Assembly: GCA_010015805.1 (NCBI GenBank)
Contig: ML978121.1
Location: forward strand, 2,480,001 to 2,544,000
DNA length: 64,000 nt
Origin: Rhizodiscina lignyota
Taxonomy: Eukaryota; Ascomycota; Dothideomycetes; Aulographales; Rhizodiscinaceae
Reading direction: 5' to 3'
Under the pieces are notes generated by a model. It was not told the origin of the DNA and made no database searches. It worked only from the letters and a program-made list of their open reading frames with translations. Position numbers and translations under genes: made by a program. Below, in pieces: positions 33,558 through 50,610 of this stretch. Numbering within the stretch: position 1 is the first letter of the stretch; each line of letters opens with the position of its first letter.

Positions 33558-36500
33558 CTACCCATGCCTGACGCAGTCCCATTCGCACTGGAGTAGCAGT
33601 CAGTCCAAGCAGCTTCAAACGGAATTGGATACACTCACCACCCTGCCGTCATCATCGCCAGTATACACCACGCTTGCCATCGGCAGAATGCATGTTATCG
33701 GCGCAGGAGCAACAGCATTTCCAGCATTCCGGTCCACCTTCGGATCACTATGGTCGAGCCTTTTGATCAGAGCGAGCATCCACTTCCCATCCGACGTGAT
33801 GCTGATCTTGAAGATGTTGACAATACCCCTTGAATGCCCAGTGAACACAAGCTCTGCTTCAAGCCACTCGTTGCCTACGCCCTCGTAAAATGCACAGCTG
33901 ATGATTGGATCCTCGTTGCTTGAAACCCTCTGCTCAAGCAGCAATTGACCATTCAGCGAGAAGAGCAAGACTCGAGGACCACAGCAAAGCAGCACTTTAC
34001 CCGTGACACTGTTGATACGCGCGCATTGGACGGCCTGGCCGTTCGTGTTCAGCTCGCGAACGAACTCTGAACGGTTGAGATCCCACAGATACACCTTCCC
34101 ATCTGTCGAGGCGCTCAAAAACGTGCTGAAAGCCTTACTTGTCGCTAGTACAGTTACCGGAGCCCTATGGCCGAAAAAGCTGACGCGCGGTTGCAGTTCC
34201 GTGGCCTTGCTAGACGAATGCACGTTCCACACGCTGACAACGCAGTCAGTGCCCGCAGTAATGAGCGTCTTACTGTCCACGAAGATCGCCGTACTGATCT
34301 GGCCGTGATGTAAGTGCTCAAAGAGCCCGATCAACTTGCGGCTATCGGTGGCGAAGAAGCGGAGGCTACCATCCGCAAAACCCCATTCCATGTAGCGCTC
34401 GTAGGTGGGCGGGATGTTGATCCTAAATGCGGCGGAGCAGAACAGCTTATCTTGCTTGAATGAATATAGCAGGCTCGACACTCGCTCGCCACTCTCAAGC
34501 AACGGAAATGGAAGTCTCGTCAAATTCTCTGCGCCAACGTCAATTCGCGTGTCTCGCGATGCACCATCATCCCTGTGCGGATGCGCTCGTTGGAAGACCT
34601 GGTGTGGTGTTTGACCAAAGTTATGGATGATGCCGATTGTCGCGAGGCGCTCGACAGGATCCTGGATGCTGTCCAGATCCTTGGCTCCATGGTACGACAG
34701 ATGATGGAAAACATTGGTAGCTTCAACTGCCGCATCGCCACGCTGTTTGAAGCCAAAGACAAGGTCGATCCATTTATGGAGATGGGCGCTCACATACGGG
34801 CTTTCCAAGGCCTCTCTGTTCTTCGCGATGAAAATGTTCGGATCTCCTTTTGCCCACGGCGGAAGTGCAACGTCACTAATTTGCTCGCCAGTCGCTTCTC
34901 TGGAGCCGAAGTTGTAGCCATTGACGTTCGTCAAGAAGTCGGGAAGATAAAAGAACTCTGGGGTAAGTTCGCGAACGTCAGTCATATTGTCCTTCGACGC
35001 GGAAAGCCAGGCCTTTTCAATAGAGTAGAAGAGGCGATCCGCATGGTCAAAGCTGCCGCCTTGGAGCAGTAGGTAAGACTGTACGAATGGCTGAAGACGA
35101 ATTAGATAGGAAGTGACAATCATTGCAGAAGAGTAGTGTGTTCCATAGTGGAATGGAGGAGCATTGTTGTCACCCATTTCTGCAAATGTACTGTAGCGTT
35201 CTCGGAAGTCGGTTTCTCGCGAGAGGGTCTGAGAGCCCATTGGCTTGGAGAAGTCGCGGAATGTGCGTGGATCGGACAGATCGAGCTCTTCACTCGTATA
35301 ATCGGCCAGGACCCATGGGAATACCGGATACTGGGTGAGGTCGTTGAATGTACGGCCTGCCATGGTGTTTACGAGCATGAGATACGCAAAATTTGACAGT
35401 TCGCCTCTCATCCACCGTCGCGTAGCAGGATTCGATGGCGTCTGGTTGAACACGCTCGCAAACTTCGACCCAATTGTTTGCGGAACTTCCTCGGGATTGC
35501 GCAAAGATTCCAGCCTCCATCGTTCTTCAGACTCCAGCGCTGATGCAGAGCCATGGACTTGCGGAGCTCTTGCGATGAGCTTCATGTACAAGTCGTTGCG
35601 AATGTCAGGTAACTTTGTTGTCAGCAAATAACTCCGGCCGTCGGTGAAGAACAGTTCGATTCCCACTTCGCGGAAGAGAAACCTCCTCTTTGAAATGCTC
35701 AGAACATCAGACCATGCCCAATGCCTTGCTGAGCGTTCTCCAGTACCGGCAGATTGTCTTCTGGCTGTCGATTGCTGATGCCCTGAAATCATGCGTAGAT
35801 ACGGATCACGTTCCTCCGGCGGCGCCTGCCAACTCCTCACAACTTCTCGATCAGACCGCTCGAAGAAATCATCAAGCATATAGAGATGATTTTTGCCGAC
35901 TACGAGAAGCCCTTCGATTGCTTCCAGACCGACAATTCGCGCAACGTTGCAGACAGACAAGATAGTGTCATTCATCTGTAGGCTGCGTTGAACTCTTCTC
36001 TTCTTGTCATCAAAGGCTTCGTCTTCATTTGGATCCTCAACAATCTCATATTCCTCATCTTGCTTTCCAGACCCTGTTGAGAGCTGGCTGTTGCTCCTCG
36101 ATCTTCCAGTCTGACTCTCCTCCCGTGCCTCTTCTTTCAGGTCAGCGATTGGTCGTGATACCGCTGGTGTCACACCAACCATCTCCTTCGCGGAGACTGG
36201 CTTCACGTTGGTATCGAGCTTCAGCCGATTCCTTGCGGCCGTGGTATTCCTTCTCTTGGGCTGGTAAGCCTCTTGCCGCACAGTCCTATCTTTGATTACT
36301 CTCAACCTCATCCGATTTCTCCCTTCGCTTTCATCAAGCTGCCACATTGTCGCCGACTGTGCTTGTGCTGCCGGGAAAACACTCACGGGCTCTTCGAGTC
36401 TCTGCTGGAATCGACTCAACGTCGTTGCTGTAAATGCCAAGTTCTCTTGTTGATCTTGTAATGCCCGTTGATGTTTCAGCCGCTCTGCTGCATGGACATT

Positions 36501-39500
36501 GTGCCGCCAGTGAGGCGTACTGGTCTCATGTCTTCTCCAGACGTCTTCCGCTCGAGTCTGTTCTATCTGCCACTGCCTCAGTCGGTCTTTGCGCTTCGCT
36601 ACACGGTTCTTCGCGCTCTCTTCCGTCTTTGCATTTTCCTCATTGACAAATGTCTCCCAAGCCTTGCTCATGCTTCCAAAGAAGAGGCCATGCAGATCCG
36701 AGCGGTGGTCATCGATCCAATGCAGAAAAGCGTCATTGTCGGTATGTGCAAGACCAAGGAAGCCGTCAACTAGATGCTTTTGCGAAACCGCCGCATGATA
36801 ATTGAGTAGTTGAGATGACTCGGCTGGCTTTTGAACAAGAAGCATGCGCCAGTAGTTCGCGGCGGCAATCCGGACTGCATTATCTGGAGAAACGAGCTTT
36901 GTATATAGCAGAAAGCAAATCAAGCGAAGCCAGTAGCCATCCGCAGTATCTGAGTTGAGGATGACAGTCTGCCAGTAGGTGAGTTTATCGAGAAACGAAA
37001 CTGTATCCGCCGTTTTCTCGGCAGTCTGCAATTCGGAGAGCCGGAGCAATGCAACTTTGAAGAAAACTGAGCGCATTGTAGCAACTGCACCACCACACAA
37101 GCGGACGTCCTTCAATTGAGCGATATCCGGTCTCTGGAGAAACTCGAGATAAGTACCGATGAAATCGAGCAGCGGCTCTGTTCCATTCATGAACCAGCCT
37201 TCGAAAACTGCCTCTGACATGTGCAGCGTATAGCGTGCTACGTTGGTCAGTACACGGGGCTCAGTCATGAGCTTTTGGTTCATTCTCAGGCTGTTTGAGA
37301 GGACGTTCATGGCATACAAGAGTACATATGACTCAAAATATGCCTGATGTTCCTGGAATCCAGGTGGTACTTTCAAGAAGAGTCCGAAACCAGGGAATTC
37401 TTTCCGTTGAAGTATCTGGTCTAAGAAGACGCCGACGATGACCTCCAAGAGACTATCAACAAGCGCATTGCCCACTTGAAGATTCACTGGCGCAGAGCCA
37501 GTGGGAGACATGACTGGCATTAACTTTGGTAGGGCTGGTTGCGGTGATGCTCCTTTCTCTCTATCTTTTGTCAAAAGCACAAAACTGCTCCCTCTCCTAA
37601 GTGGCGTTGCTCTCTCAGAGGTGGGGCTCGGCGGAGGCTCAACCACGCTCGTTCTCACGACTGGGGGCTGCTGGGTGCTCGCAGTGTTGTGCGGTCTGAT
37701 CTCGACATCTTTGCCTTCAAAATTCAGCGCATTCCCTCTGCTGTACAGCTCCATCTCCGCACTGACCGCGTCAGAGGTGACAACGATCGGATAGAGTACA
37801 AAAAGTAGCTCTTGGACGTAGTTTGAGGAGAGCGCATAAGTACGGAACGATGCGTACTTTGAATGAAGATCGACGAGGAAGTGGATAACGGCGTGAAGCA
37901 CCTCGGCGTCTGAGGTGATTCGCTGTTCAGGAGTGCGAGCACCTTCGCTGCGAGCATTATCCTGTTCAGTCCTCAAAGACATTGAGCGTGGTCTGGTTCT
38001 GGTAGTTGGTGGGTGAAGCGATTGCTGATCTTCCTGTTTAATCTGCTCAGGAAGTGGCTTGAGATGCTCCTGCTGCTTCGCCAGCTCTTCGGCACCCGTC
38101 TCCGCATCGCCGCTCTTGTCATTCACGATGGACCGCAGTCCCGCCTCTAGCATTGCTCCAAGTATAGGGAGGACATCAGGGTTGACAACCTTTAGCTCTG
38201 CACTTCCGAAGCTCTCTGCTAGGCTCAAAAAGTTGAAGTCTCGCTCAAAGTCAATCAGCGCGACATCATAGCCAAATAGCATGCCGAAGCAAAGAGTCCA
38301 CATTGCTGGCATGTTCCACCAATTACGGAGCCTCTGCTTCATAATTGTGAACCCACCGCTCTTCTCCGCGAAGTTCTGTCGATACGGGTGCCCATGCAAG
38401 ACGAGCAAGCGGGCTAGGATTTTTGCAGCCAGGAATACGACCTGCGGAGATGGCTCTGCAAGCAAGTAGAGCAACCATTTGTTCGTGACGGTTTTAGCGA
38501 AGCGCTTTATTTCTGTGGTATTCTCCTTTTCGCAGAGCAAATCGGCATACATTTCCAAGAGACGCACGCCAAGCTCAGCATGGGTCATCATCGGTTCGTC
38601 CTCAAGAGCTCTCAGTGGTGGAGTAGATGTCTCGGACCCATGCGACCCATGATTAGGAGGCCATGTGCGATTTCGTTTGATGGTAGTTGCGCGAGCGTCG
38701 TGCAAGGCATATGTAATGAAAAGTGCAAGAGCACGGAGAATATCAGCAGAAGTATTGCTCCGCAGCATTGTCTCTAGAGTGTGCAGGAAGTCCGGGACCG
38801 CTGCTGAAGGCATTGGCTCGCTCTTCAGAGGATCGAGCAATCGCTTGATGATGCGGATCCTGATCAGTCGTTTGGCGTTGAACTGACGGTATTTGTTTGC
38901 CTCAACGAACATCGAAAACTGTTGATAGTAGAGCTTTTGTGTCGCCACGGGCATTTTGACCCAGGTGTCAAAGTCAAGTAGGAGCACGCGGTACGCTAGT
39001 GGATTGATGATGACAGAATCATCTGGTCGATCAGCATTGAATCCGACGAAATGGAGGATACGCATGAGCAGTCCCATGGAAAATATTTCCAGCTCCTCCT
39101 TGCTTCTTGTAGGGTTGAATGGACGCCCATTTGACGGATGGGCTGTGTCTCCCGCGCTATTCAAAGAGCCCAAGCCAAGCTTTTCTCGCAGAATGGTCAT
39201 CAGAGCTGCAAATCCTGCTCCATTCTCTTTTTCCATGGCCTCACTGTTCCGCCAGCTACCCTCTACTGCTGCAAAAGTGATTTCGACAGCTCTTAGGACG
39301 GCGTCATCATTAGGAGCTAATTCAATGAGCTTCAGACAAAGCGGAGCACACCCGTCCAGTCGCCAGATCATATCATCAAGTGCTTGTGGTACAGCAACGA
39401 TAGGCTCTCCCGTAAGGATTCCAACACCATGGGACTGTGTCAGTGCATCGTTGATGGATGCGACAGCTCCATTGATGACGATGGCGTTACCGCTATGTAT

Positions 39501-41516
39501 GTACTTTGCAAGGTTGCGGCCTGCATGTTTTGACAAAGCTTTGATTAGCTGTGATTCATCAATATTGTTGCGGTCGTCGTCATCCAGGACATTTATGGGG
39601 GAGATGCTGAGCAGAATGCGGTCTTCTGGTAGCACTGAGCTGCCCTTGCCCTTGATAGCCGCGACAATCTCAGATTGCTCCTCTTTCCCAGGATGTAGCA
39701 GCTCATTATAAAGATTCAGTTCTGCAGAGGCTTGGTATGTCTGGAAGCTTCCAAGACAGTCCTGAAAGTTACCATTGTATCGTGGCCCGAGCTTCTGGAA
39801 AACAGTAACGAGCTCATCTGAGAGAGCCTCTGAGAGCAAGTGGAATGATGCAAGCGACCATCGTGTGGAGACCACGTTAGTCCCAAGCCTTGTCGCAAGG
39901 TCTTGAGGGGTCCCTAGAAATGCTTGCACTGGCGCAGACTTTTGATTACTGCTCTTAGAGGAAAGAGAAGCGAAGCTCTCTTGGCTCCCATGTATCACAG
40001 CAGGAGATGAAGGATATTGGCATTTGATCTGCTCCAGAAATTGTCCATTGACAAACAAGGCGGCTTTGCTGGTAGTGGTCGTCTTCGGACGTCGATGAAC
40101 CAAGGCAATATGATACCAAAGTCCTTCCTCAAAAATTATGGTCTTGAAACGCACGCTGGGTTTTGACGAACTCATGGATGTCTGTAGAATGAAGTGTCGC
40201 GTATCTTTCTCAAGGTAGGCGAGTAGGAAGCACTTCTGACTGACATCGAATGCCCCGAATAGAGTGGTATGGCAGTCTGGATCAAACTTGTCGACTTTAA
40301 GCCAAGCTGTAAAGGTATATCCTGCGCTCGACTGTGGTGGAAAGGATCGGGGTCCGAGTGTGGGTATCTCAATAGACGAGTAGCCATGCAGAGAGAGGTC
40401 AAATTGGACGAAGGGTGGAAGACGTGAGGCACCCATGCTGATCAGAAGTAGCTCGGATGCTGAACTAGATGTAGCGGCGTGTTGAAGAAGTAACTGAGCA
40501 GAGTCAAGACAATTGAATCCAAAGGGCAAAAGTGAACGAATCAGCGATCGCAATGCCAAAATCTTCGGGGACAGTACGCCTCCTTCTAGTGCGAAAGGGA
40601 GCAGAAGGTTCAGAATGTGCGTAGAGTACATCTCTACTGCGTTGAATGTTGACAGTTCCGCAATTTCGATGAGTACTAAGAGAATCGCAGTTGACAGAGA
40701 TTCCGGTAGCTGCCCAGAGGCCCAGAAGTTCAGGATAATGGGAACAATCTCAGCATTTTTGAGCAGTTCACTCCCCGAAACGTGTTTTCTGAGCACAACC
40801 TGGGCCTTGTCGAGGCTGCTTGTCATCTTGGATTTAACATCGATGTTGTTCTGATTCTCTTCAGACGCGGATTGGAGGGAGTCGGCCTTTTCTTCGCCGT
40901 CCTGCTCTTCCAAAGCTTCTTTTGCGGCTCTCAGAGCAGGAGTCAAAGACTCCTCACCCAGTGCAAAGGCAAATAAACATCCAAAAAATTGCTCTTGACC
41001 AACTATGTCGTCTTCTCCTCCTTCATCCTGCACTTCAAGCACGCCAGTCTCTCTGAGCGCCTCTTGCAATGCAGACCACCCGCCGTGCTCCACACGCTTA
41101 GCGAAGTATCTTCTGTTCCCAGCATGTCTATTGAAGGCTTCTGATAGGACATTCAAGAGTGCCTTGAGCAATTCGAAGAATTCTATCCGTTCCTCTCTCT
41201 CGACATGGCCCGGCCTGTACCAGTGACGCAAGCTCCGCAATGTGTCTAAGGCGGCTTTGAAGCCATCTGCATGTCTGAATGCATCCCGAACTTGTATATG
41301 TTGCTCATGATCGATCAATATCTGCCTAATTGCCCGGAAGTCGTCGGCAAGTAATTGAAGGGTCGCGGTGGAAGGGGGGTGGTTGGCGTCGGGCAGCGCC
41401 TCCTGGAGCTTCTGGACAAACTCGCGAAGATCCGAGGTTATTGGGAGATTCGAAGTCGAGCTTGCAGAAGCCGCAGTGGAGGATCTATGTCGTGGGAGGG
41501 GGAGTGGGCCATCCAT
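33558..41516 (-). CDS. BEACH-WD40 protein, Bph1/LYST/ALFY-like
   Basis: Two exons, complement(33639..41516, 33558..33587), 2635 residues. The 51-nt last intron restores the family-like ending G-R-V-C-E-W-D-C-V. Helical armadillo-like and concanavalin-like (about 390-560) segments make up the N-terminal half. A PH-BEACH unit lies at about 1850-2010. The BEACH domain (about 2035-2310) shows W-M-R-G-E-L-S-N-F-A-Y-L, Y-P-V-F-P-W-V-L-A-D-Y, H-Y-G-T-H-Y-S-S-A, and F-F-Y-L-P-D-F-L. WD40 repeats close the protein (about 2380-2635), including the S-A-S-T-D-G-K-V-Y-L-W-D-L blade. Relatives act as large scaffolds in vesicle and lysosome traffic, protein sorting and autophagy (yeast Bph1). Exon 1 is a single 7.9-kb frame. 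Confidence 0.93.
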
Positions 41517-42266
41517 GATACTTCTTCAAAAGTCGAAAGCGCAGGACGATACCACCCGGCTTCTGACTCGAAATAGATCATGTCTCGTGCTACATGGACG
41601 GGCCAGGAAGCGATGGAGATGTTTGATCTTTTGTGTTAATCAGGCAGCCGCATAAAGCAATGGACAAGTCGCCCACTGTAGGCTTGGTGGAGCTACTGAT
41701 ACAATAAGCCTGCCTGGGGCTGATGTCCGCTGCGGCGCGAGGATGTGGGGCAAGCGATTGGTGGAGGCTTTGTTTCATCAAGGTATTTGCTACGCTGTCC
41801 TCCACGCTCCAGAAGACTGCACTCAGCAGTGCTCACAGGCGTGGAAGATGGTGAGCATTACGCGCAGGGCATTTTACGCGTCGTGATCAATCCACATGTG
41901 CCGTCTGTTGCCCACGCGACACGCCCAAAAGAGCATGACAGCACAGCCTCTGAGGTTGGAGCGGCCGAGGGATCCGCTAGGCGGCTCTGGGCTTAGCGGG
42001 GCCCAGTCACGTCACGAGCTGCTCGGCCTTGCTCGGTGCTCACCCGACCAACGGACCTCAGCCAACCTCTTGATAACAGCTCGCTCCCACTGCTTCATCT
42101 CCCTCACAGCTTCCCTTCTCTCTTCCCACCACTCATCACCCGATACGAGGTAGTCACAGGCTCCTTTCTTTTGTTACGGTCTTGCATCTTTCTCCTGTAC
42201 ACTACTTTTCCATCTCTTTGTTGATTAGCCAGCGCCGCGCAAGCCGCTGTGCCACCTAGCGCTATC
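41517..42266. promoter_or_regulatory. divergent promoter, BEACH gene / protease
   Basis: About 750 bp between two divergent start codons. From about 42085 to 42235 the plus strand is strongly pyrimidine-rich, typical of highly expressed fungal genes. No open frame with a domain was seen. Confidence 0.4.
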
Positions 42267-44071
42267 ATGAAGGCAGCTACAGCTTTGCTATCATTCCTCC
42301 CTCTGCTCGCTGCAGCATCTCCAGTCTTCGTTGACACGATCCACAACGATGCCGCACCTGTAATCCAGTCGATGAATGGCGAGACCATTCCCGACAAGTA
42401 CATCGTCGTCTTCAAGAAGCACGTCAAGCACGAGGACGCTTTGGAGCATCATGACTGGGTGAACAGCCTGCACATCCAGAGTGAGGGCGCGAAGATGGAG
42501 CTCCGAAAACGAGATCTCCAGGTTCCATTCAAGAATGATGCCTTCGATGGTCTGAAGCACACCTTCAACATTGCTGGCAACCTGCTCGGCTACAGTGGGC
42601 ACTTCGATGAAGATGTTATCGAGCAGGTGCGGAGGCATCCGGATGTAAGTGACAGCCACTCCCATCTTCCACTCTTCAAGTTACATTAGTGATCTATCCT
42701 GTTTAGCGGGGATGATTCACACATTCCATGGCCAACTTCGCGATCTACTCAGCTCAGCGATAACGCTGCCAAGACTCGTGTGACTCGCTGACACACCACC
42801 CAACAGGTTGAGTACATCGAGAAAGACTCAATAGTCCATACTACCAAGGAGGGCTATGAGACCGAGAAGAACGCCCCGTGGGGTCTTGCTCGTATCTCCC
42901 ACCGTGACGCCCTCTCCTTCGGCACCTTCAACAAGTACCTCTACTCCGCAGACGGTGGCGAAGGCGTTGATGTATATGTTATCGATACTGGCACAAACAT
43001 TGAGCATGTCGACTTTGAGGGTCGTGCAAGCTGGGGCAAGACTATCCCGCAAGGTGATGTCGATGAGGATGGCAACGGCCACGGCACCCACTGCTCTGGC
43101 ACAGTCGCTGGCAAGAAGTACGGTGTCGCCAAGAAGGCCAACATCAAGGCCGTCAAGGTCCTCCGCTCCAACGGCTCCGGCACCATGTCAGATGTTGTCA
43201 AGGGTGTCGAGTTTGCTGCTGAGCAGCACTCTGAGACCGTCAAGGCAGCCAAGTCCGGCAAGAAGAAGGGCTTCAAGGGCTCTGCCGCCAACATGTCTCT
43301 CGGTGGTGGCAAGTCCCCCACTCTCGACATGGCCGTGAACGCTGCCGTTGACGCCGGTATCCACTTCGCTGTTGCTGCTGGTAATGACAACGCTGATTCT
43401 TGCAACTACTCTCCCGCTGCTGCCGAGAAGGCCGTCACCGTTGGAGCATCTACCTTCTCTGATGACCGCGCGTACTTCTCCAACTACGGAAAGTGCAACG
43501 ACATCTTCGCTCCCGGCTTGAACATTCTCTCCACCTGGATCGGCAGCAAGTACGCCGTCAACACCATCTCCGGTACCTCCATGGCCAGCCCACATATTGC
43601 AGGTCTTTTGGCCTATATGCTGTCTCTTCAGCCCGCCAAGGACTCTGCTTACGCTGTCGCTGACATCACCCCGAAGAAGCTCAAGCAGCACATCATTTCC
43701 ATTGGTACTAATGATGCTCTGGCTGGCATCCCCAGCGACACCACCAACGTACGTTCAAACATATGTTCTCTGTTACTTCTAATGCTAATATATTAACACA
43801 GGTCCTCGCTTGGAACGGCGGTGGAAATGGCAACTTCTCCGACATCATCGGCAAGGGTGGCTACAACGCCAAGCACAACGAAGAGGAATCTGAGTTCCGC
43901 ATTCTCCCGAAGCCAGAGAGCATTGAGAAGATGCTCGAGAACGCCGGCGAGACGGTCCGCCTTGACAGCGAGAAGATGGCTGAGAAAGTCAACAGGATCA
44001 CCGATGAGATCGAGGACTTTGTCAAGGATGAGATCAAGGAGCTCTTGCAGGAGTTCGAGGACATGCACTAA
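42267..44071 (+). CDS. subtilisin-like serine protease, proteinase B type (S8A)
   Basis: Three exons: 42267..42644, 42807..43748, 43802..44071; 529 residues. A signal peptide (about 1-18) is followed by an I9 inhibitor propeptide beginning Y-I-V-V-F-K-K-H and ending in V-E-Y-I-E-K-D-S. The S8 catalytic triad is D186 (V-I-D-T-G), H218 (G-N-G-H-G-T-H) and S384 (G-T-S-M-A-S-P-H), with the oxyanion Asn in A-A-G-N-D-N. The third exon adds a C-terminal stretch of about 90 residues rich in Glu, Lys and Arg with amphipathic helix character, as in vacuolar proteinase B relatives. Family members of this type are also known mould allergens (Pen ch 18 group). Vacuolar rather than secreted location is inferred. 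Confidence 0.94.
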
Positions 44072-46470
44072 ATGTCCATTTAAACTAGGATAAGATAGCA
44101 ACCCGACCGGGCTAAGTCTCGTCTGTGATCAACAGATTAGAGAATTCTGGGGAAGAGCTTCAGGAGTAATCCTTTACGCAGGTAGATACCCGTTGCGAGG
44201 GATGGTGTCAATGTGGATGGTAGTTTTCCATACAGTTTTCATCAATTGTTTTGGCTGCGTGTAGTAACTATCATTTGACTGTCGTTTGGTTGGGGCCGGA
44301 GAAGTCGTAGCATTAGTTGCATAGGCGCCAATGGAAATGAGATGTCTTAGATTAGAACCAGCTCGACATCCATGCAATATCACAGAGTGCACTGACACGA
44401 AGCGTGATTCGTTACTTCGCCATGTAAATTCAGTGCAAGGCGAGCAGACAAGGAGATGTTTACTTCACAATTTTCCCAGCCTTCGTGACTCCCCGGTTCC
44501 CATTGATGGAGAGCAGGTTTAATTATGCGTAGAGTCCACTCATAGCTTTCGCACAGCGTAGGAGAAATTCTTACTCTTTAAGCTTCAAGTCTGAAGAAGC
44601 AAAGTACGACTGCCGTTTGAGCTTATGTTCGATCATATTTAGAATCTATCTAAGCTACTCGTGCCAACCTACGGAAGATCGCATACTCACGCGGAAACGG
44701 GGAATCAACTCGTTCAACAAAAGTCGTTGACGACGGTGTGCTAGTTATAACGATTGAACTCAACGAATTGCAGTATGTAGATGTTCTCCTCAACAGCGAC
44801 TTGAACACCTCCCTTGTTTGCCCAGAAGTGCAGGCGCTTGATGTCGGTCACTGTGTCAATGTGCATCTCGTTCTGTTTGACTCAATCGGGAGCCGAGCAT
44901 GCGCTCGATTGCTTGCGGCATCTGGTCGAGCTTCTGCCGCCTATTTGTGAAAGTTGGCACACTCCATCAGAATTCTGTATTCGCTACATAGTGTATGGAC
45001 CTGTGGGCCCGCATGTGGTCCAGTCTTTGCGTTGGACAAGTTCCTGACGGGCCCAACTTGAGCAGAGATTGCTTCGCGCATTGAATCCACTTCTTGATCT
45101 GCACCAGCATGCAGTAATCGATATATTTGACCAGACGTGTATATTCATTACGAGGCGCGGGTCGTGAAGCTTGTAATTCGTAAATGTTTCGGCTGTGTGA
45201 TGAGTATACCTCAGCCGGCCGTATGTGGCCTCAGGGGTCGTATAGTTGTAATCCTGCGGCTCGTTCATTCGAAATCGGTATGGTGCACCTTCAATGGGGA
45301 AGTATTTGTTCCTGACGAAGGAGGGATTCTGTGGGAACTGGAAAGTCGTGGTTATATACACGAACCCGGGCGCTAAGATCTAGACAACACGCTCTGACAA
45401 TCTTGGTGTTCCGGGCCCTGCGTAACAACTACTCGCCGTGCTGATGATTGAACGCATGTTTGCACATGGGCAGCATCCACTTAAAGCTCTTCTGCTGACT
45501 TGTGGAAGTTTCTGTTTGGATCCCTCAGGATCAGCAAGATTGTTACGTCGCCGTCATCGAAGGTTGCATGATATTTCACACGCAGCATGCTTCACCATTC
45601 CTCGGGCCTGTCGTTATTTGGGATTCAACGACCGGCAAACCCATCCCATCCCATCTGGTCCTCCATTAACAATTTTCGTTGTTATCCGTAGCGTAGAGTG
45701 CCGGACTCCAGATGCGAGCAAGTCCGGCCTGTTGCCAAATACCCTATGTAGGAACTGGCCTGCCCAGAGAGACAAAGTCTACTGCCATTCTTTCGATAAT
45801 CACAAATACTCTTGCGCTCTTCAATCACAGCTAGCACTGCATTTATCATCCTGTAGATACATGTAGAGGTTGATAGACGGAGAGACTAGCAGGAAAGAAA
45901 TGCCCGAATAGCGAATTCGAAATAGATCTTTTAGATGTTGGGTCTTATCAAGGCAAGCAAGATATGATGAAACCATATTTGGAGTAGGCATGAGTACGAC
46001 ATATTGAATTATCAGACGAAGCTGAAGAACATCTGGATGCAATCAAACAGAGCCATCAAGACAAACCGAAGTAAATCACGAGACCATGGGTGGCATTATT
46101 ATCCAACAGGGCCAGATAAAATAGGATGAGGCAATCCCTTTGCGCCAGCGCAGTTATGAAATTTTCTCTGAGGTCTGTTTCTTCATCCAGAATGGCTAGG
46201 AAGTTAGAAATACGGATGGGAAGTTGCTTAAATAATATCTCCGTGCATCATACTTTTACGAGTTCTGTGAAGATGGGCTAGGAACTGTGAACACAATGGT
46301 GAAGAGGTTTGGTGGTGGAATTTAGCTCCACGGCAAGGTCCGTGCACCGCTAAATCGCGCTGACCGCGCCCGCGTCAAACGCGTCGCCAAACCTACAACT
46401 CACTTTGCGCACTGAAGACAATAGCATCTTTTTCTTTGACGCGCTCACGCGCAGTGAGCTTACGATCAAG
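44072..46470. other. long intergenic region with coding-like remnant
   Basis: About 2.4 kb between the protease and SMC3. The minus strand between about 44741 and 45378 has coding-like blocks (see separate entry). The rest shows short open frames only. The 5' part is the protease 3' UTR and the last few hundred bases the SMC3 promoter. Confidence 0.4.
44741..45378 (-). pseudogene. coding-like remnant, unknown protein
   Basis: Two or three coding-like blocks are visible on the minus strand. The first (about 45230-45378) is rich in Pro, Phe, Tyr and Asn and contains N-K-Y-F-P-I-E-G-A-P-Y-R-F. It ends at a donor-like G|GTATAC and an acceptor-like GTGCAG near 45101. A further block opens with D-Q-E-V-D-S-M-R-E-A-I. 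The last (44741-44866, 41 codons) contains D-I-K-R-L-H-F-W-A-N-K-G-G and ends at TAG. The blocks are in different frames, no single splice model joins all of them, and no ATG opens the first block. It may be a decayed gene or a multi-exon gene I could not resolve. The family was not recognised. Confidence 0.3.
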
Positions 46471-50314
<3,844 letters not shown>

Positions 50315-50590
50315 GGGATACGATGAAGTGCTTCGACTGCAATGGGAGTTGCTGGCGTTATTGCTTACATGAGCCGTACTGATGAGTTCAAAGATGACGG
50401 GTGGACATTATGGGTTTTGATGAATGGTCACGCGCATGAGGAATACCCAGCGTGATGGATAGGAGATATCGGAACATTGCTGAACCTTTACTTGCAACTT
50501 TTGCACGTCTGATATTAAACGAAGCCGAATGCGGAAATTCATTCCCGAAGAAGTCTATGATTGTTCAGAGTGCTACAATCGAGAATCTGA

Positions 50591-50610
50591 CCCACGGAAG
50601 CTTCCGTGGG
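50591..50610. repeat. perfect 20-bp palindrome
   Basis: CCCACGGAAG at 50591-50600 is followed immediately by its exact reverse complement, with no spacer, about 280 bp downstream of the SMC3 stop codon. It could form a cruciform or act as a dimeric protein-binding site. No partner copy was noticed elsewhere in the window. Confidence 0.8.
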
